Part shown: piece by piece, positions 35,159-43,921 of the stretch
How the letters are laid out: each line of letters begins with the position of its first letter
Numbering within the stretch: the first letter of the stretch is position 1
Source: Pseudoruegeria sp039972875
Lineage (GTDB): Bacteria; Pseudomonadota; Alphaproteobacteria; Rhodobacterales; Rhodobacteraceae
DNA: 64,000 nucleotides
Reading direction: 5' to 3'
Assembly (NCBI GenBank): GCA_039972875.1
Contig: JBDWMA010000060.1
Span: forward strand, 124,001-188,000
Translations under genes and position numbers: made by a program
The notes under the pieces: generated by a model
The model's database searches: none
What the model saw: the letters and a program-made list of their open reading frames with translations, nothing else
What the model was told of the DNA's origin: nothing

Positions 35159-35773
35159 TTATGCGTCGTCTTCGTTCGCTGCAGGCGCGGCTTCGTCGTC
35201 GCCAAAGTCATCCGCAGCGGCAGAGCCGATATCGTCAAACAGTTCAGCAATTTCAAATTCGGCTTCAGCTTCAGCTTCGGCGGCCAGTTCCTGAATGGAT
35301 TTACCGGACGCTTGCAATTCAGCTTCTTCAACAGAACGGGCAACGTTGATTTCGATTTCAACGGCGACTTCTGGGTGAAGAACAACAGAAACGCTGTGCA
35401 GGCCCAAGTCTTTGATCGGTGCGATCAGAACGACTTGTTTACGGTCTACAGTGAAGCCATCAGCAGTTGCGATTTCGGAGATGTCACGAGGTGTGACAGA
35501 ACCATAAAGCGAACCCGCATCAGAAGCAGAGCGGATGACGATGAATTGCTGGCCAGCCAGCTTTTCGCCAAGAGATTCTGCTTCTTTTTTGGTTTCCAGA
35601 TTGCGAGCTTCGAGTTGCGCTTTCTGTGTTTCAAAGTTCGCAATGTTTGCTTTGGAAGCAGACAGGGCTTTGCCTTGAGGCAGCAGAAAGTTACGAGCGT
35701 AGCCAGCTTTGACGTCAACAACTTCGCCCATTTGGCCAAGTTTAGCGACGCGTTCAAGAAGGATAACTTGCAT
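35159..35773 (-). CDS. rplI: 50S ribosomal protein L9
   Basis: A 204-residue L9. The N-terminal domain is canonical: MQVILLERVAKLGQMGEVVDVKAGYARNFLLP with the family signature G-VDVK-GYARNFLLP. A long helix links to the C-terminal rRNA-binding domain. An acidic, Glu/Ala-rich tail after about residue 150 makes it longer than the 150-residue E. coli protein, as usual in Rhodobacteraceae. It is last in the rpsF-rpsR-rplI operon. Confidence 0.97.
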   Translation of the reverse strand: MQVILLERVAKLGQMGEVVDVKAGYARNFLLPQGKALSASKANIANFETQKAQLEARNLETKKEAESLGEKLAGQQFIVIRSASDAGSLYGSVTPRDISEIATADGFTVDRKQVVLIAPIKDLGLHSVSVVLHPEVAVEIEINVARSVEEAELQASGKSIQELAAEAEAEAEFEIAELFDDIGSAAADDFGDDEAAPAANEDDA

Positions 35774-35785
35774 TGATCAGTCCCC

Positions 35786-36013
35786 TTATTTCACAGCGTA
35801 AGGAAGCAGCGCGAGGAAGCGGGCGCGTTTGATTGCGCGGGCCAGTTCACGTTGTTTCTTGGCCGAAACCGCGGTGATGCGGGACGGAACGATTTTGCCG
35901 CGCTCAGAGATGTAGCGCTGCAAAAGGCGGGTGTCTTTGTAGTCGATCTTTGGTGCGTTATCGCCAGAGAACGGGCACACTTTGCGACGACGGAAAAATG
36001 GTTTAGCTGCCAT
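35786..36013 (-). CDS. rpsR: 30S ribosomal protein S18
   Basis: A 75-residue S18 starting MAAKPFFRRRKVCPFSGDNAP, with the central IDYKDTRLLQRYISERGKIVPSRIT block and the basic C-terminus LARAIKRARFLALLPY. The length and order are standard. It lies 12 bases before rplI and 28 bases after rpsF. Confidence 0.97.
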   Translation of the reverse strand: MAAKPFFRRRKVCPFSGDNAPKIDYKDTRLLQRYISERGKIVPSRITAVSAKKQRELARAIKRARFLALLPYAVK

Positions 36014-36041
36014 TGTATTAGATCCTTATCCTATATCGCGA

Positions 36042-36395
36042 TCAACGACGCTCACGGCGGTCGCCGCGTTCGTCACGTTTTTGCATTTGCACGGAAGGAC
36101 CTTCAGCGTGCTCGTCAACCTTGATGGTCAGAACGCGCATAACGTCGTCGTGCAGGCGCATGAGGCGTTCCATTTCCTGAACAGCCGGTGCCGGTGCATC
36201 GGTGCGCAGAAAGGCGTAGTGACCCTTGCGGTTTTTGTTGATCTTATAGGCCATCGTTTTGACACCCCAGTATTCGCTTTCAACGAGCTTGCCGCCGTTG
36301 TCAGCCAATACAGTGCCAAAATGTTCGATCAGACCTTCGGCTTGCGCGTTGGACAGATCCTGGCGCGAAATGAAAACATGTTCATACAGAGACAT
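36042..36395 (-). CDS. rpsF: 30S ribosomal protein S6
   Basis: A 117-residue S6 beginning MSLYEHVFISRQDLSNAQAEGL, with YWGVKTMAYKINKNRKGHYAF in the middle and an Arg/Glu-rich tail (KRDERGDRRERR). ATG at 36395 is chosen; the in-frame extension to 36428 has no family match. First gene of the operon; the 250 bases upstream hold no gene and presumably carry the promoter. Confidence 0.97.
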   Translation of the reverse strand: MSLYEHVFISRQDLSNAQAEGLIEHFGTVLADNGGKLVESEYWGVKTMAYKINKNRKGHYAFLRTDAPAPAVQEMERLMRLHDDVMRVLTIKVDEHAEGPSVQMQKRDERGDRRERR

Positions 36396-36649
36396 GTATT
36401 CTCCTAATCTAAAAGAGGCGCACTTCAACGAGCCGGGACTAAGTCTTCCACGTCCCGCTCACGAGAGGTTGCGCTGTTTCATAAGTAGCGGAAGACGTGG
36501 CCTTATACACCGGTGGGGTTCTGATGCAAGAGAAAAGCAAGCCATTTTTGTGTCTTCAAACTGTACGGACTGCGCCCCAATTTAAACACGATTTGTGGAC
36601 ATATTGAATTTAATGAATTTGGAAACATAAATCTGTCGGAGACAGACAA

Positions 36650-37306
36650 ATGGAACATAAAACAGAAGAAAATATGTTTGTTGATGAAGCTGAGCTAATG
36701 AAAAAACCTTGGGTACGTGTCGATGACACCTATTGGGGATGTATAATTCGCAGTTATGCAGGAACGCATTCGGTCAATAACATTTTACGTGGGGTTTCGG
36801 GGTTCGTTGGCCTGACGCTGGTTTTTGTGGCTCTGGGGTTCTGGGTGTTGCCGGGGTCATTGATGACGTCTGACGTTGCTATGATGAAATTCCTAAGTTC
36901 GACATCTCTCTGTATTTCGGGGTTGCTGTTTTTGTGGTTTGCATCGCAGGAAACACGCCGTGAGATACACATTGATCGTGCGCGAAATGAGGTGCGAGAA
37001 GCGTTACGTAATTCACGTGGGAATGCCTATATGCTTCGTCGGTATTCGTTTGATGATATTGGCAGCGTTTTTCTGGAACGCCCAACCCATGTCGGAGGTC
37101 CATCGCGCTTGTTGCTGCGTTATCGCAATACGTCTCAGGTCATTACGATTGCAGTTGCTGAGGAAAATAAACTGGCGGGATTGCGCGACCGTTTGGCCAA
37201 AGATATCTTGGGTGTCACAAAAACCGTCCCACATCACACAACCCGCAAACGGCCCATGCGTGTCGCACGGAAAGTAAAATTTCGGGCACCAACACGGGTA
37301 ATGTAA
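36650..37306 (+). CDS. conserved membrane protein, unknown function
   Basis: A 218-residue protein with two transmembrane helices (about residues 50-72 and 82-100) and a soluble domain of about 115 residues after them. That domain (REIHIDRARNEVREALRNS, YSFDDIGSVFLER, SRLLLRYRNT) has the alternating strand pattern of PH-like or DUF3093-like membrane-attached domains, but I cannot assign a family. The C-terminus is very basic (RKRPMRVARKVKFRAPTRVM). It is a single gene with its own terminator, and resembles Roseobacter hypothetical proteins. Confidence 0.75.
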   Translation: MEHKTEENMFVDEAELMKKPWVRVDDTYWGCIIRSYAGTHSVNNILRGVSGFVGLTLVFVALGFWVLPGSLMTSDVAMMKFLSSTSLCISGLLFLWFASQETRREIHIDRARNEVREALRNSRGNAYMLRRYSFDDIGSVFLERPTHVGGPSRLLLRYRNTSQVITIAVAEENKLAGLRDRLAKDILGVTKTVPHHTTRKRPMRVARKVKFRAPTRVM

Positions 37307-37367
37307 AACTTCTGTTCAAGTATACACAGAATATGTGAACCCCTTCGGAATTGATCCTATTCAAAAA

Positions 37368-37392
37368 GGCACGATGTTTCATCGTGTCTTTT
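37368..37392 (+). terminator. intrinsic terminator after the membrane protein gene
   Basis: GGCACGATG and CATCGTGTC form the stem around a TTT loop, followed by TTTTATTT. It lies 60 bases after the stop of the gene ending at 37306. Confidence 0.75.
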
Positions 37393-37411
37393 ATTTATCA
37401 GGATCTATCCA

Positions 37412-37996
37412 ATGAAAAACCTTCTACTTGCCTCTGTATTGTTCGTTACAGCTGGGGCAGCTGTCGCTGAACCTGTTGATTATGTGATCGATTCAGGACA
37501 TAGCCAGATCTTATTTTCCTATGAGCATCTGGGGTTTTCAACAACTTACGGAATGTTTAGCGGTTTTGAGGGGACAATTGAGTTTGATGCAGATGATCCT
37601 GCAAATTCGGCCGTTTCAGTATCGTTTCCTGCCAGCAGCATGTTGACCGGTTGGGAGCAACGCCTGCAACATTTTATGTCTGCTGACTTCTTTAATGCGG
37701 CAGAGGATGACCGTGTGAGTTTTGTGTCCACAGGCATTGAAGTCACTGGTGAGGATGCAGCAAATATTACCGGTGATCTAACGATGAACGGGACAACCAA
37801 ATCTGTCGTGTTGCTCACGACATTGAACGCGAGTGGTAAGCATCCAATGGCGGGCAAAGAATGGTTGGGATTTGATGCATCTGCAACTGTTTTGCGGAGC
37901 GATTTTGGTCTGGGAGCCTATGCGCCTGCGGTAAGTGATGAAGTTGAGATCATGATTTCAATTGAGGCGGGCGTGGCCAAGGAAGACGCGTCCTAG
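37412..37996 (+). CDS. YceI-family periplasmic protein
   Basis: A 194-residue lipocalin-like YceI protein. A Sec signal (MKNLLLASVLFVTAGAAVA) is followed by the family start VDYVIDSGHSQILFSYEHLGFSTTYGMFSGFEG. DDPANSAVSVSFPASSM, TGDLTMNGTTKSVVL and the end FGLGAYAPAVSDEVEIMISIEA complete the barrel. YceI proteins bind isoprenoid or other lipid ligands in the periplasm; the cargo here is unknown. It faces the convergent b561-YceI fusion gene, and the pair shares a hairpin terminator. Confidence 0.93.
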   Translation: MKNLLLASVLFVTAGAAVAEPVDYVIDSGHSQILFSYEHLGFSTTYGMFSGFEGTIEFDADDPANSAVSVSFPASSMLTGWEQRLQHFMSADFFNAAEDDRVSFVSTGIEVTGEDAANITGDLTMNGTTKSVVLLTTLNASGKHPMAGKEWLGFDASATVLRSDFGLGAYAPAVSDEVEIMISIEAGVAKEDAS

Positions 37997-38019
37997 ATCA
38001 ATTAAGTCTCACTAAATAG

Positions 38020-38055
38020 GCCGCCACCTTTGAATGAAAAGGTGGCGGCGTTTTG
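38020..38055 (+). terminator. intrinsic terminator of yceI
   Basis: GCCGCCACCTT at 38020-38030 and AAGGTGGCGGC at 38039-38049 form a perfect 11-bp stem with an 8-base loop, followed by GTTTTGTTTT. The T-run serves the plus strand; on the minus strand the hairpin lacks a T-run. Confidence 0.9.
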
Positions 38056-38057
38056 TT

Positions 38058-39275
38058 TTATTCGGGGGAAATTTTATGAGCTGTGATGGAAATTTTTAGA
38101 TCCACGCCAAAGGCGAGCGAAGATTCATCCTGCATGTTGTCGCCTATGCTAAAGTCCCTGCGGTCCGTCGTGACAATGCCCTCCATTGATGCGATCCCGT
38201 TCTCTGCTGTCAATACAAAGGGAAGGATGAGAGGGGCCTCGACCCCACGGAGGGTCAATGTGCCAACCGCATCAAATTGGCCGTCGCCCAGGGCCAATAT
38301 ATCGGCTTCAAAGAGGGCTGTTGGGTGGGCTTCTGAATCAAAATAATCCGGACCCTTGGCCTGATCGGTCACACTTCCAAGGGTTAGGCTAGGGATATCG
38401 ATAGTGACAAGTACCGAGCCAGCAAAGCCATCAAGAACAGTTTCATCAAAATCTATAACCGCCTGCCAGTTGTCGAATTGCCCGTCTACGGTATTTCCGA
38501 ATTGCACGATGGATAGTGCCAACGTCCCATCGATCACTTGCCAATTCCCACTGGTTTGCTCTGTTTCTGTACTTGCCCGAATTGGATCTGTTACCGGTTC
38601 CTTAGCGTTAAAAGAAAGGGCGCTGGCCCCGATCACTGCAATTGCATAGACGATTAATGCTGCAGTGCGTGCGGTGGCAGTATGTTTTTGTGCGGATAAA
38701 TTGCCTACAGTGTTTTTTCCAAACCACATGCGTTGCAAAGTTTGATCCTTGTCGATGACGGCATGTTTGACCGCCCCGAGGATGTGCAAAATCAATGAGA
38801 CAGCCAAGACTTTGGTAAACACGAAATGCCATGTGCTAAAGAAATGCGCGACGCTTTCAGATTTGGGTATAAACGGAAGCGATTGACCTAGGGGCCACCA
38901 TATTGGCGCAAAGCCTTCGGAGGCAGCATGATGCAACCACCCGGACAGCGGCACAATAATGAGAGATATATACAGCAGCCAGTGAACGGTTTCAGCGGCA
39001 AAAGCTTCAAGCCTTTCATCTGCATTTAGTAAAGCTGGTTTGCTTTGGGTCAACGCCCAGAGTATGCGCAGCAGCGCGACAAAAAACAGAGTGACTCCAA
39101 ATGTTTTATGTAGCGAAAAGAACAATGCTTTTCTGGCCAGTTGTTCGCCTGTGTCATACGGGAGGTTTTGTGCGATCAGCCCAATCGGGAAAACTGTCAG
39201 TATCAAGAGTGCGGTCAGCCAATGAAAAGATTTGGTCACTGTGCCGTAGGCTGAATTTGTATTGGTGATGGGCAT
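38058..39275 (-). CDS. cytochrome b561 - YceI fusion protein
   Basis: A 405-residue fusion. Residues about 10-185 are a four-helix cytochrome b561 with heme histidines in KSFHWLTALLIL, FSLHKTFGVTLFF, VHWLLYISLIIVPLSGWLHH and ILHILGAVKHAV. A fifth hydrophobic helix (about residues 200-218) is followed by a periplasmic YceI domain (about residues 240-400: GNWQVIDGTLALSIVQFG, VDGQFDNWQAVIDFD, TLTLRGVEAPLILPFVL). The architecture is known from other proteobacteria and suggests redox chemistry on a lipid or quinone-like ligand held by the YceI part. It is convergent with the free yceI gene. Confidence 0.93.
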   Translation of the reverse strand: MPITNTNSAYGTVTKSFHWLTALLILTVFPIGLIAQNLPYDTGEQLARKALFFSLHKTFGVTLFFVALLRILWALTQSKPALLNADERLEAFAAETVHWLLYISLIIVPLSGWLHHAASEGFAPIWWPLGQSLPFIPKSESVAHFFSTWHFVFTKVLAVSLILHILGAVKHAVIDKDQTLQRMWFGKNTVGNLSAQKHTATARTAALIVYAIAVIGASALSFNAKEPVTDPIRASTETEQTSGNWQVIDGTLALSIVQFGNTVDGQFDNWQAVIDFDETVLDGFAGSVLVTIDIPSLTLGSVTDQAKGPDYFDSEAHPTALFEADILALGDGQFDAVGTLTLRGVEAPLILPFVLTAENGIASMEGIVTTDRRDFSIGDNMQDESSLAFGVDLKISITAHKISPE

Positions 39276-39430
39276 TGTTTCCTCCGGAAGCGATTTTGTA
39301 GTGACCTATCAAGTCTTAACGTCATTCTGTATGGTCTCAAACGCAGATCTTATGTGCAAGAATGCGAAGGTTGATTGCCATGTAGGCCCGAGCGCGGTAT
39401 TTCGAGAAAACAAAGAAAGCAGGAGGGGAC

Positions 39431-40363
39431 ATGACCCGAGCATTTGTATTTCCGGGACAAGGGGCGCAAACCATTGGGATGGGTAAGGCATTGGCCGAAG
39501 CTTATCCCTCTGCAAAAGCAATTTTTGAGGAAGTTGACGACGCCTTGGGCGAATCTTTGTCAGCGCTTATCTGGGAGGGGGACGCTGAAACGCTCACCCT
39601 AACGCAAAATGCACAACCTGCATTGATGGCGACGTCATTGGCCGCCGTTCGCGCTTTGGAAGTCGAAGGGATTTCCATCGATTCTGGGCGTTTTGTTGCT
39701 GGTCATTCGCTGGGTGAATATTCTGCGCTTGCGGCGGCTGGGGCGATTTCAGTTGCTGACACAGCGCGATTGTTGCGGGCACGTGGTGCCGCGATGCAAA
39801 AGGCCGTACCTGTGGGTGTTGGTGCCATGGCGGCCCTGTTGGGGCTGGATTTTGCTACCGCAACCGAAGTTGCCGAGGAAGCCGCACAGGGGCAAGTGTG
39901 CCAAGCGGCAAATGATAATGATCCGGGGCAGGTTGTTGTTTCAGGGCACAAAGAGGCGATTGAACGCGCCTTGGGGATTGCCAAGGAAAAGGGTGCGAAA
40001 CGTGCTGTTTTGCTGCCTGTATCCGCCCCGTTCCATTGCTCGTTGATGCAGCCTGCGGCCGAAGTGATGGCTGAGGCATTGAACGGCGTCGATATTTCAG
40101 CTCCATCTGTACCGGTTGTGGCCAATGTCCGCGCTGCGGCGGTAACGGATCCGGCGGTTATTCGCGCATTGTTGGTAGAACAAGTCACAGGGTCTGTGCG
40201 CTGGCGTGAGAGTGTCGGGTTTATGGCTGCTGAAGGAGTGACCGAAGTGTGGGAGGTTGGCGCTGGCAAAGCGTTGTCGGGTATGATCCGCCGCATTGAT
40301 CGGAGTCTAACGTGCCGGGCGATAGGAACGCCTGATGATGTTTTAGCTGCAAAAGACGCTTAA
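39431..40363 (+). CDS. fabD: malonyl-CoA:ACP transacylase FabD
   Basis: A 310-residue transacylase that loads malonyl groups on acyl carrier protein for fatty acid synthesis. It begins MTRAFVFPGQGAQTIGMGKAL. QNAQPALMATS is the oxyanion region, GHSLGEYSALAAAG near residue 92 has the nucleophilic Ser, and PVSAPFHCSLM near residue 200 the catalytic His. AGGAGGGG sits just before the ATG. It opens the fabD-fabG-acpP cluster, 14 bases before fabG. Confidence 0.97.
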   Translation: MTRAFVFPGQGAQTIGMGKALAEAYPSAKAIFEEVDDALGESLSALIWEGDAETLTLTQNAQPALMATSLAAVRALEVEGISIDSGRFVAGHSLGEYSALAAAGAISVADTARLLRARGAAMQKAVPVGVGAMAALLGLDFATATEVAEEAAQGQVCQAANDNDPGQVVVSGHKEAIERALGIAKEKGAKRAVLLPVSAPFHCSLMQPAAEVMAEALNGVDISAPSVPVVANVRAAAVTDPAVIRALLVEQVTGSVRWRESVGFMAAEGVTEVWEVGAGKALSGMIRRIDRSLTCRAIGTPDDVLAAKDA

Positions 40364-40377
40364 GGAAAGAATTTTAG

Positions 40378-41115
40378 ATGTTTGATATTACAGGTAAAAA
40401 CGCTCTGATAACTGGTGCATCTGGCGGTATTGGTGGGGCGATTGCAAAGGCGCTTCATGGGGCCGGCGCGACAGTTGCATTGTCTGGAACCCGGGTTGAG
40501 CCGCTTGAGGCTTTGGCTGCGGAGCTTGGCGAACGCGCCCATGTGTTGCCTTGCAATCTGTCTGATGCACAGGCCGTCGCGGCCCTGCCGAAACAAGCTG
40601 CTGAGGCTATGGGCAGTGTTGATATTCTTGTGAATAATGCAGGGATCACTGCAGATAATCTATTCATGCGTATGAAAGATGACGAATGGGACCGGGTCCT
40701 TGGGGTGAATCTAACGTCGACCATGCGTCTGTGTCGCGGTGTTATGCGGGGGATGATGAAAGCCCGTTGGGGTCGGATTGTGAATATTAGTTCTGTTGTT
40801 GGTGCAACAGGTAACCCCGGTCAGGCGAACTATGCTGCCTCTAAGGCGGGAATGGTTGGGATGAGTAAGTCCATTGCTTATGAGGTTGCCAATCGTGGAA
40901 TCACAGTAAATTCGGTGGCTCCGGGCTTTATCACAACGGCAATGACCGATAAGCTGACAGATGATCAGAAATCTGGTATTTTAGGCAATGTGCCTGCCGG
41001 CCGCATGGGCGATGCCGAGGAAATCGCTGCTGCCGTATTATATTTGGCTAGCCCAGAAGCGGGGTATGTGACCGGTACAACTCTGCACGTAAATGGCGGA
41101 ATGGCGATGCTCTAA
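40378..41115 (+). CDS. fabG: 3-oxoacyl-ACP reductase FabG
   Basis: A 245-residue NADPH-dependent SDR that reduces 3-oxoacyl-ACP. TGASGGIGGAI near residue 13 binds the cofactor. NNAG near residue 86, the catalytic Ser in NISSVVGATGN, and YAASKAG near residue 150 are intact, and the end TGTTLHVNGGMAM is typical for FabG. It lies between fabD and acpP. Confidence 0.97.
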   Translation: MFDITGKNALITGASGGIGGAIAKALHGAGATVALSGTRVEPLEALAAELGERAHVLPCNLSDAQAVAALPKQAAEAMGSVDILVNNAGITADNLFMRMKDDEWDRVLGVNLTSTMRLCRGVMRGMMKARWGRIVNISSVVGATGNPGQANYAASKAGMVGMSKSIAYEVANRGITVNSVAPGFITTAMTDKLTDDQKSGILGNVPAGRMGDAEEIAAAVLYLASPEAGYVTGTTLHVNGGMAML

Positions 41116-41374
41116 GTCAATTGGGACTTGGAAATTAAACTTTGCATCCCTATTTGCTTTGCAGCCACCGCAGATCGTCTATGCATTGGCCGGGTAGAGC
41201 ATCTATTGGAAAACGTTTGCGCTGCCGCAATCATATGTTATAGGCGGCTCAGATTTTACTGGATGCCATCGTGTGTGGCTCCGGTTTGCCCGTCACTGGG
41301 TAGGAGCGCCCCACAGGGGCACAAGTAAGAAACCAACGGGAACGCTCCCGAAACGTAAAAATGAGGATACTAAT

Positions 41375-41608
41375 ATGAGCGACGTCGCAACCCGCGTAAA
41401 AAAGATCGTTGTCGAGCACCTTGGTGTTGAAGAAGACAAAGTTGTTGAAGGCGCATCCTTCATTGATGATCTGGGCGCAGACAGCCTGGACACCGTTGAA
41501 CTGGTTATGGCGTTTGAAGAAGAGTTCGGCATTGAAATCCCTGACGACGCAGCAGAGACTATCCAGTCCTTCGGTGACGCAGTGAAATTCATCACTGAAG
41601 CTTCCTAA
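41375..41608 (+). CDS. acpP: acyl carrier protein
   Basis: A 77-residue acidic ACP beginning MSDVATRVKKIVVEHLGVEED. The phosphopantetheine attachment serine is in DLGADSLDTVELVMAFEEEF near residue 38. The frame is open upstream, but the ATG at 41375, with GAGGA before it, is the standard start. The 260 bases between fabG and acpP contain a small GC hairpin (GCCCC/GGGGC around 41,308-41,320), suggesting that acpP also has its own leader or promoter. Confidence 0.97.
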   Translation: MSDVATRVKKIVVEHLGVEEDKVVEGASFIDDLGADSLDTVELVMAFEEEFGIEIPDDAAETIQSFGDAVKFITEAS

Positions 41609-41635
41609 GCGATTACCCAAATTTGGGTTTGAAAA

Positions 41636-41661
41636 ACGGCGCCTTATGGCGTCGTTTTTTT
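41636..41661 (+). terminator. intrinsic terminator of acpP
   Basis: ACGGCGCC and GGCGTCGT pair with one G-T around TTAT, followed by a run of seven or more T. It lies 28 bases after the acpP stop. Confidence 0.9.
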
Positions 41662-41808
41662 GTTTCCTGCAATCATGTCGAATGTGGCGTCGCGCGCTGC
41701 GTTTCAATAGTCGCGCTTTGGCTCTGAAAATGTTAGGGTTTGGCCTAGTCTGACGTTAGGGCGAGGTATTCCTTGCCGAGTTTTCTTCAGGAGCGAAAGG
41801 TCTAGGGC

Positions 41809-42552
41809 ATGATCCTTTATCCGACGATTGAACTACAAAATGGACGCTGTGTGAGCCTGCAACATGGCAGGCTGGAAGCGGCCCAAATTTGGCATGTGGA
41901 CCCGATAGAGACAGCAAAAGGTTTTGCTATCGCGGGTGCAGAGGCCATGCACATTACTGATTTTGACGCTATCGTTGGGTCAGATACAAGCACCAAACTG
42001 GTGCATGAAATTATCCGTGTGGCGGGTGTTCCTGTTCAAGTTGGGGGCGGTATTCGCAGTCGGGATCAGGTCGAGGCTATGTTGGATGCCGGAGCTGCGC
42101 GCGTGGTGGTCGGGACTTTGGCCGCGCTTGATCCGCAGATGGTAAAAGATCTGGCTAAGTTCTACCCGGATCAGATCGTTCTTGCTGTGGATGTTTGGCA
42201 GGGCAAAGTGATGACAGAGGGCTGGAAAACAACCAGCGCATTTGAACCTGCGGATTTTATTGCGGAATTTGCGAATGCACCATTGGCGTCAATTTTGGTA
42301 ACAGACATCGATGCTGACCTTGAGGATCAAGAGGCTTCATTGAGTTTAATTACAACTTTGGCGGCCTCAACACGCACCCCGGTGATTGCAAGCGGGATTG
42401 TACGCAGTGTCGATGATTTGGCACGACTGAAATATGTTAGCAATGTTCACGGCGCGATTGTTGGACGGGCATTGTTTCGTAAAAACATTGATTTGGCTGC
42501 CGCGATTGCGGTGGCCGTCGAACAACCAGAGCCTCGGGCTGAATTTCAGTAG
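41809..42552 (+). CDS. HisA-like (HisA/HisF-related) TIM barrel protein
   Basis: A 247-residue (beta-alpha)8 protein related to HisA, the ProFAR isomerase of histidine synthesis. Phosphate-binding glycines are in VQVGGGIRSRDQVEA and in ASGIVRSVDDLARL, and VGTLAALDP and LVTDIDADLE match HisA strands. The first catalytic position is changed: residue 8, Asp in HisA (PAIDLKDG), is Glu here (PTIELQNG). The second catalytic Asp is kept (AVDVWQGKV). It lies between acpP and fabF rather than in a his operon. A paralogue with another substrate, or a second isomerase, is possible. Confidence 0.8.
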   Translation: MILYPTIELQNGRCVSLQHGRLEAAQIWHVDPIETAKGFAIAGAEAMHITDFDAIVGSDTSTKLVHEIIRVAGVPVQVGGGIRSRDQVEAMLDAGAARVVVGTLAALDPQMVKDLAKFYPDQIVLAVDVWQGKVMTEGWKTTSAFEPADFIAEFANAPLASILVTDIDADLEDQEASLSLITTLAASTRTPVIASGIVRSVDDLARLKYVSNVHGAIVGRALFRKNIDLAAAIAVAVEQPEPRAEFQ

Positions 42553-42658
42553 AATCGGTGGAAAATAACCGCTTATTGCAGTGCTTGCTCTTGCTCCTGT
42601 CGGTCAGTACGCTGTATCACTGATCGACAAATTCAGAGCTGATAAAAGAGGCAGATCA

Positions 42659-43921
42659 ATGCGCCGAGTGGTTGTTACGGGTCTTGGAATGGTTACTCCG
42701 CTGGCTTGCGGAGTAGAAGAAACATGGAGTCGGTTGATTGATGGTCAATCTGGTGCCGGGCCGATTACGCGGTTTGATGCGGAACGCGTCACCACGAAAT
42801 ATGCTTGTGAAATCCCTTTGGGGGATGGAACCGACGGGACGTTCAACGCGAATGACTGGATGGCACCAAAAGATCGTCGCAAAGTTGATGATTTCATACT
42901 GTATGCTATTGCAGCAGCGGATCAGGCGATTGACGACTCTGGCTGGAAACCTGAGGACGATGAGGATCAATTCCGCACTGGGGTGATGATCGGATCGGGT
43001 ATTGGTGGGTTAAGCGCGATTGCTGACACGGCCATCCTTTTGGCGGAAAAAGGCCCGCGTCGGGTTTCCCCATTCTTTATCCCGAGTGCTTTGATAAATT
43101 TGGCCTCTGGTCAGGTATCAATCAAGCACGGATTCAAAGGACCAAACCACGCGGTTGTGACAGCTTGTTCTACGGGGGCCCACGCAATTGGTGATGCGGC
43201 ACGTTTGATCATGCTTGGTGACGCAGACGTAATGGTTGCTGGTGGTGCAGAAAGCCCAATTTCTGAAATTGGGATCGCCGGATTCAATGCTTGTAAAGCC
43301 TTGTCAACATCTGGTGGGGAAAACCCAGAAACCGCAAGCCGGCCCTATGACCGTGACCGTGATGGGTTTGTTATGGGCGAGGGGGCTGGTGTTGTTGTTC
43401 TTGAAGAATACGAACATGCCAAAGCGCGCGGTGCAAAAATTTATGCCGAAGTTTTAGGCTATGGCCTGTCTGGAGATGCCCACCATATCACCGCACCTGC
43501 GGATGACGGCGATGGGGGATATCGGTCTATGAAAGCCGCGATTGAACGCGCGGGTTTAACCCCTGCAGACATCGATTATATCAACGCCCATGGGACATCG
43601 ACCATGGCGGATACGATTGAGCTAGGTGCAGTGGAACGATTGATGGGGGACGCGGCCAAAACGGCGACGATGTCGTCAACAAAATCGGCGATTGGTCATC
43701 TCTTGGGGGCCGCGGGTGCTGTTGAGGCAATTTTCTGCATTTTGGCGATCCGAGATCAAGTCGCGCCACCGACGTTGAACCTAGACAATCCGGCTGTGGA
43801 ATCAATGTTGGATTTGGCTCCTAAGAAGGCTGTTAAACGGAAAATCGACATTGCATTGTCGAATTCGTTTGGGTTTGGCGGCACTAATGCGTCGGTCGTT
43901 CTTGGCAAGGTCACGGACTAA
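42659..43921 (+). CDS. fabF: 3-oxoacyl-ACP synthase II FabF
   Basis: A 420-residue condensing enzyme that elongates acyl-ACP with malonyl-ACP. It begins MRRVVVTGLGMVTPLACGVEE. The nucleophilic Cys is in VTACSTGAHAIGDAA near residue 170, and the His pair is in NAHGTSTMADT near residue 310 and AIGHLLGAAGAVEAI near residue 345. The C-terminus SNSFGFGGTNAS is standard. ATG at 42659, preceded by AGAGG, is chosen over upstream in-frame codons. Its stop overlaps the mltG start. Confidence 0.97.
   Translation: MRRVVVTGLGMVTPLACGVEETWSRLIDGQSGAGPITRFDAERVTTKYACEIPLGDGTDGTFNANDWMAPKDRRKVDDFILYAIAAADQAIDDSGWKPEDDEDQFRTGVMIGSGIGGLSAIADTAILLAEKGPRRVSPFFIPSALINLASGQVSIKHGFKGPNHAVVTACSTGAHAIGDAARLIMLGDADVMVAGGAESPISEIGIAGFNACKALSTSGGENPETASRPYDRDRDGFVMGEGAGVVVLEEYEHAKARGAKIYAEVLGYGLSGDAHHITAPADDGDGGYRSMKAAIERAGLTPADIDYINAHGTSTMADTIELGAVERLMGDAAKTATMSSTKSAIGHLLGAAGAVEAIFCILAIRDQVAPPTLNLDNPAVESMLDLAPKKAVKRKIDIALSNSFGFGGTNASVVLGKVTD

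Noticed and set aside
35075..35776. Long plus-strand frame of 233 codons at the ribosomal genes
   Set aside because: It is the antisense of rplI, which has strong family support on the other strand.
39703..40296. Minus-strand 197-codon frame
   Set aside because: It is antisense to fabD and shows no domain.
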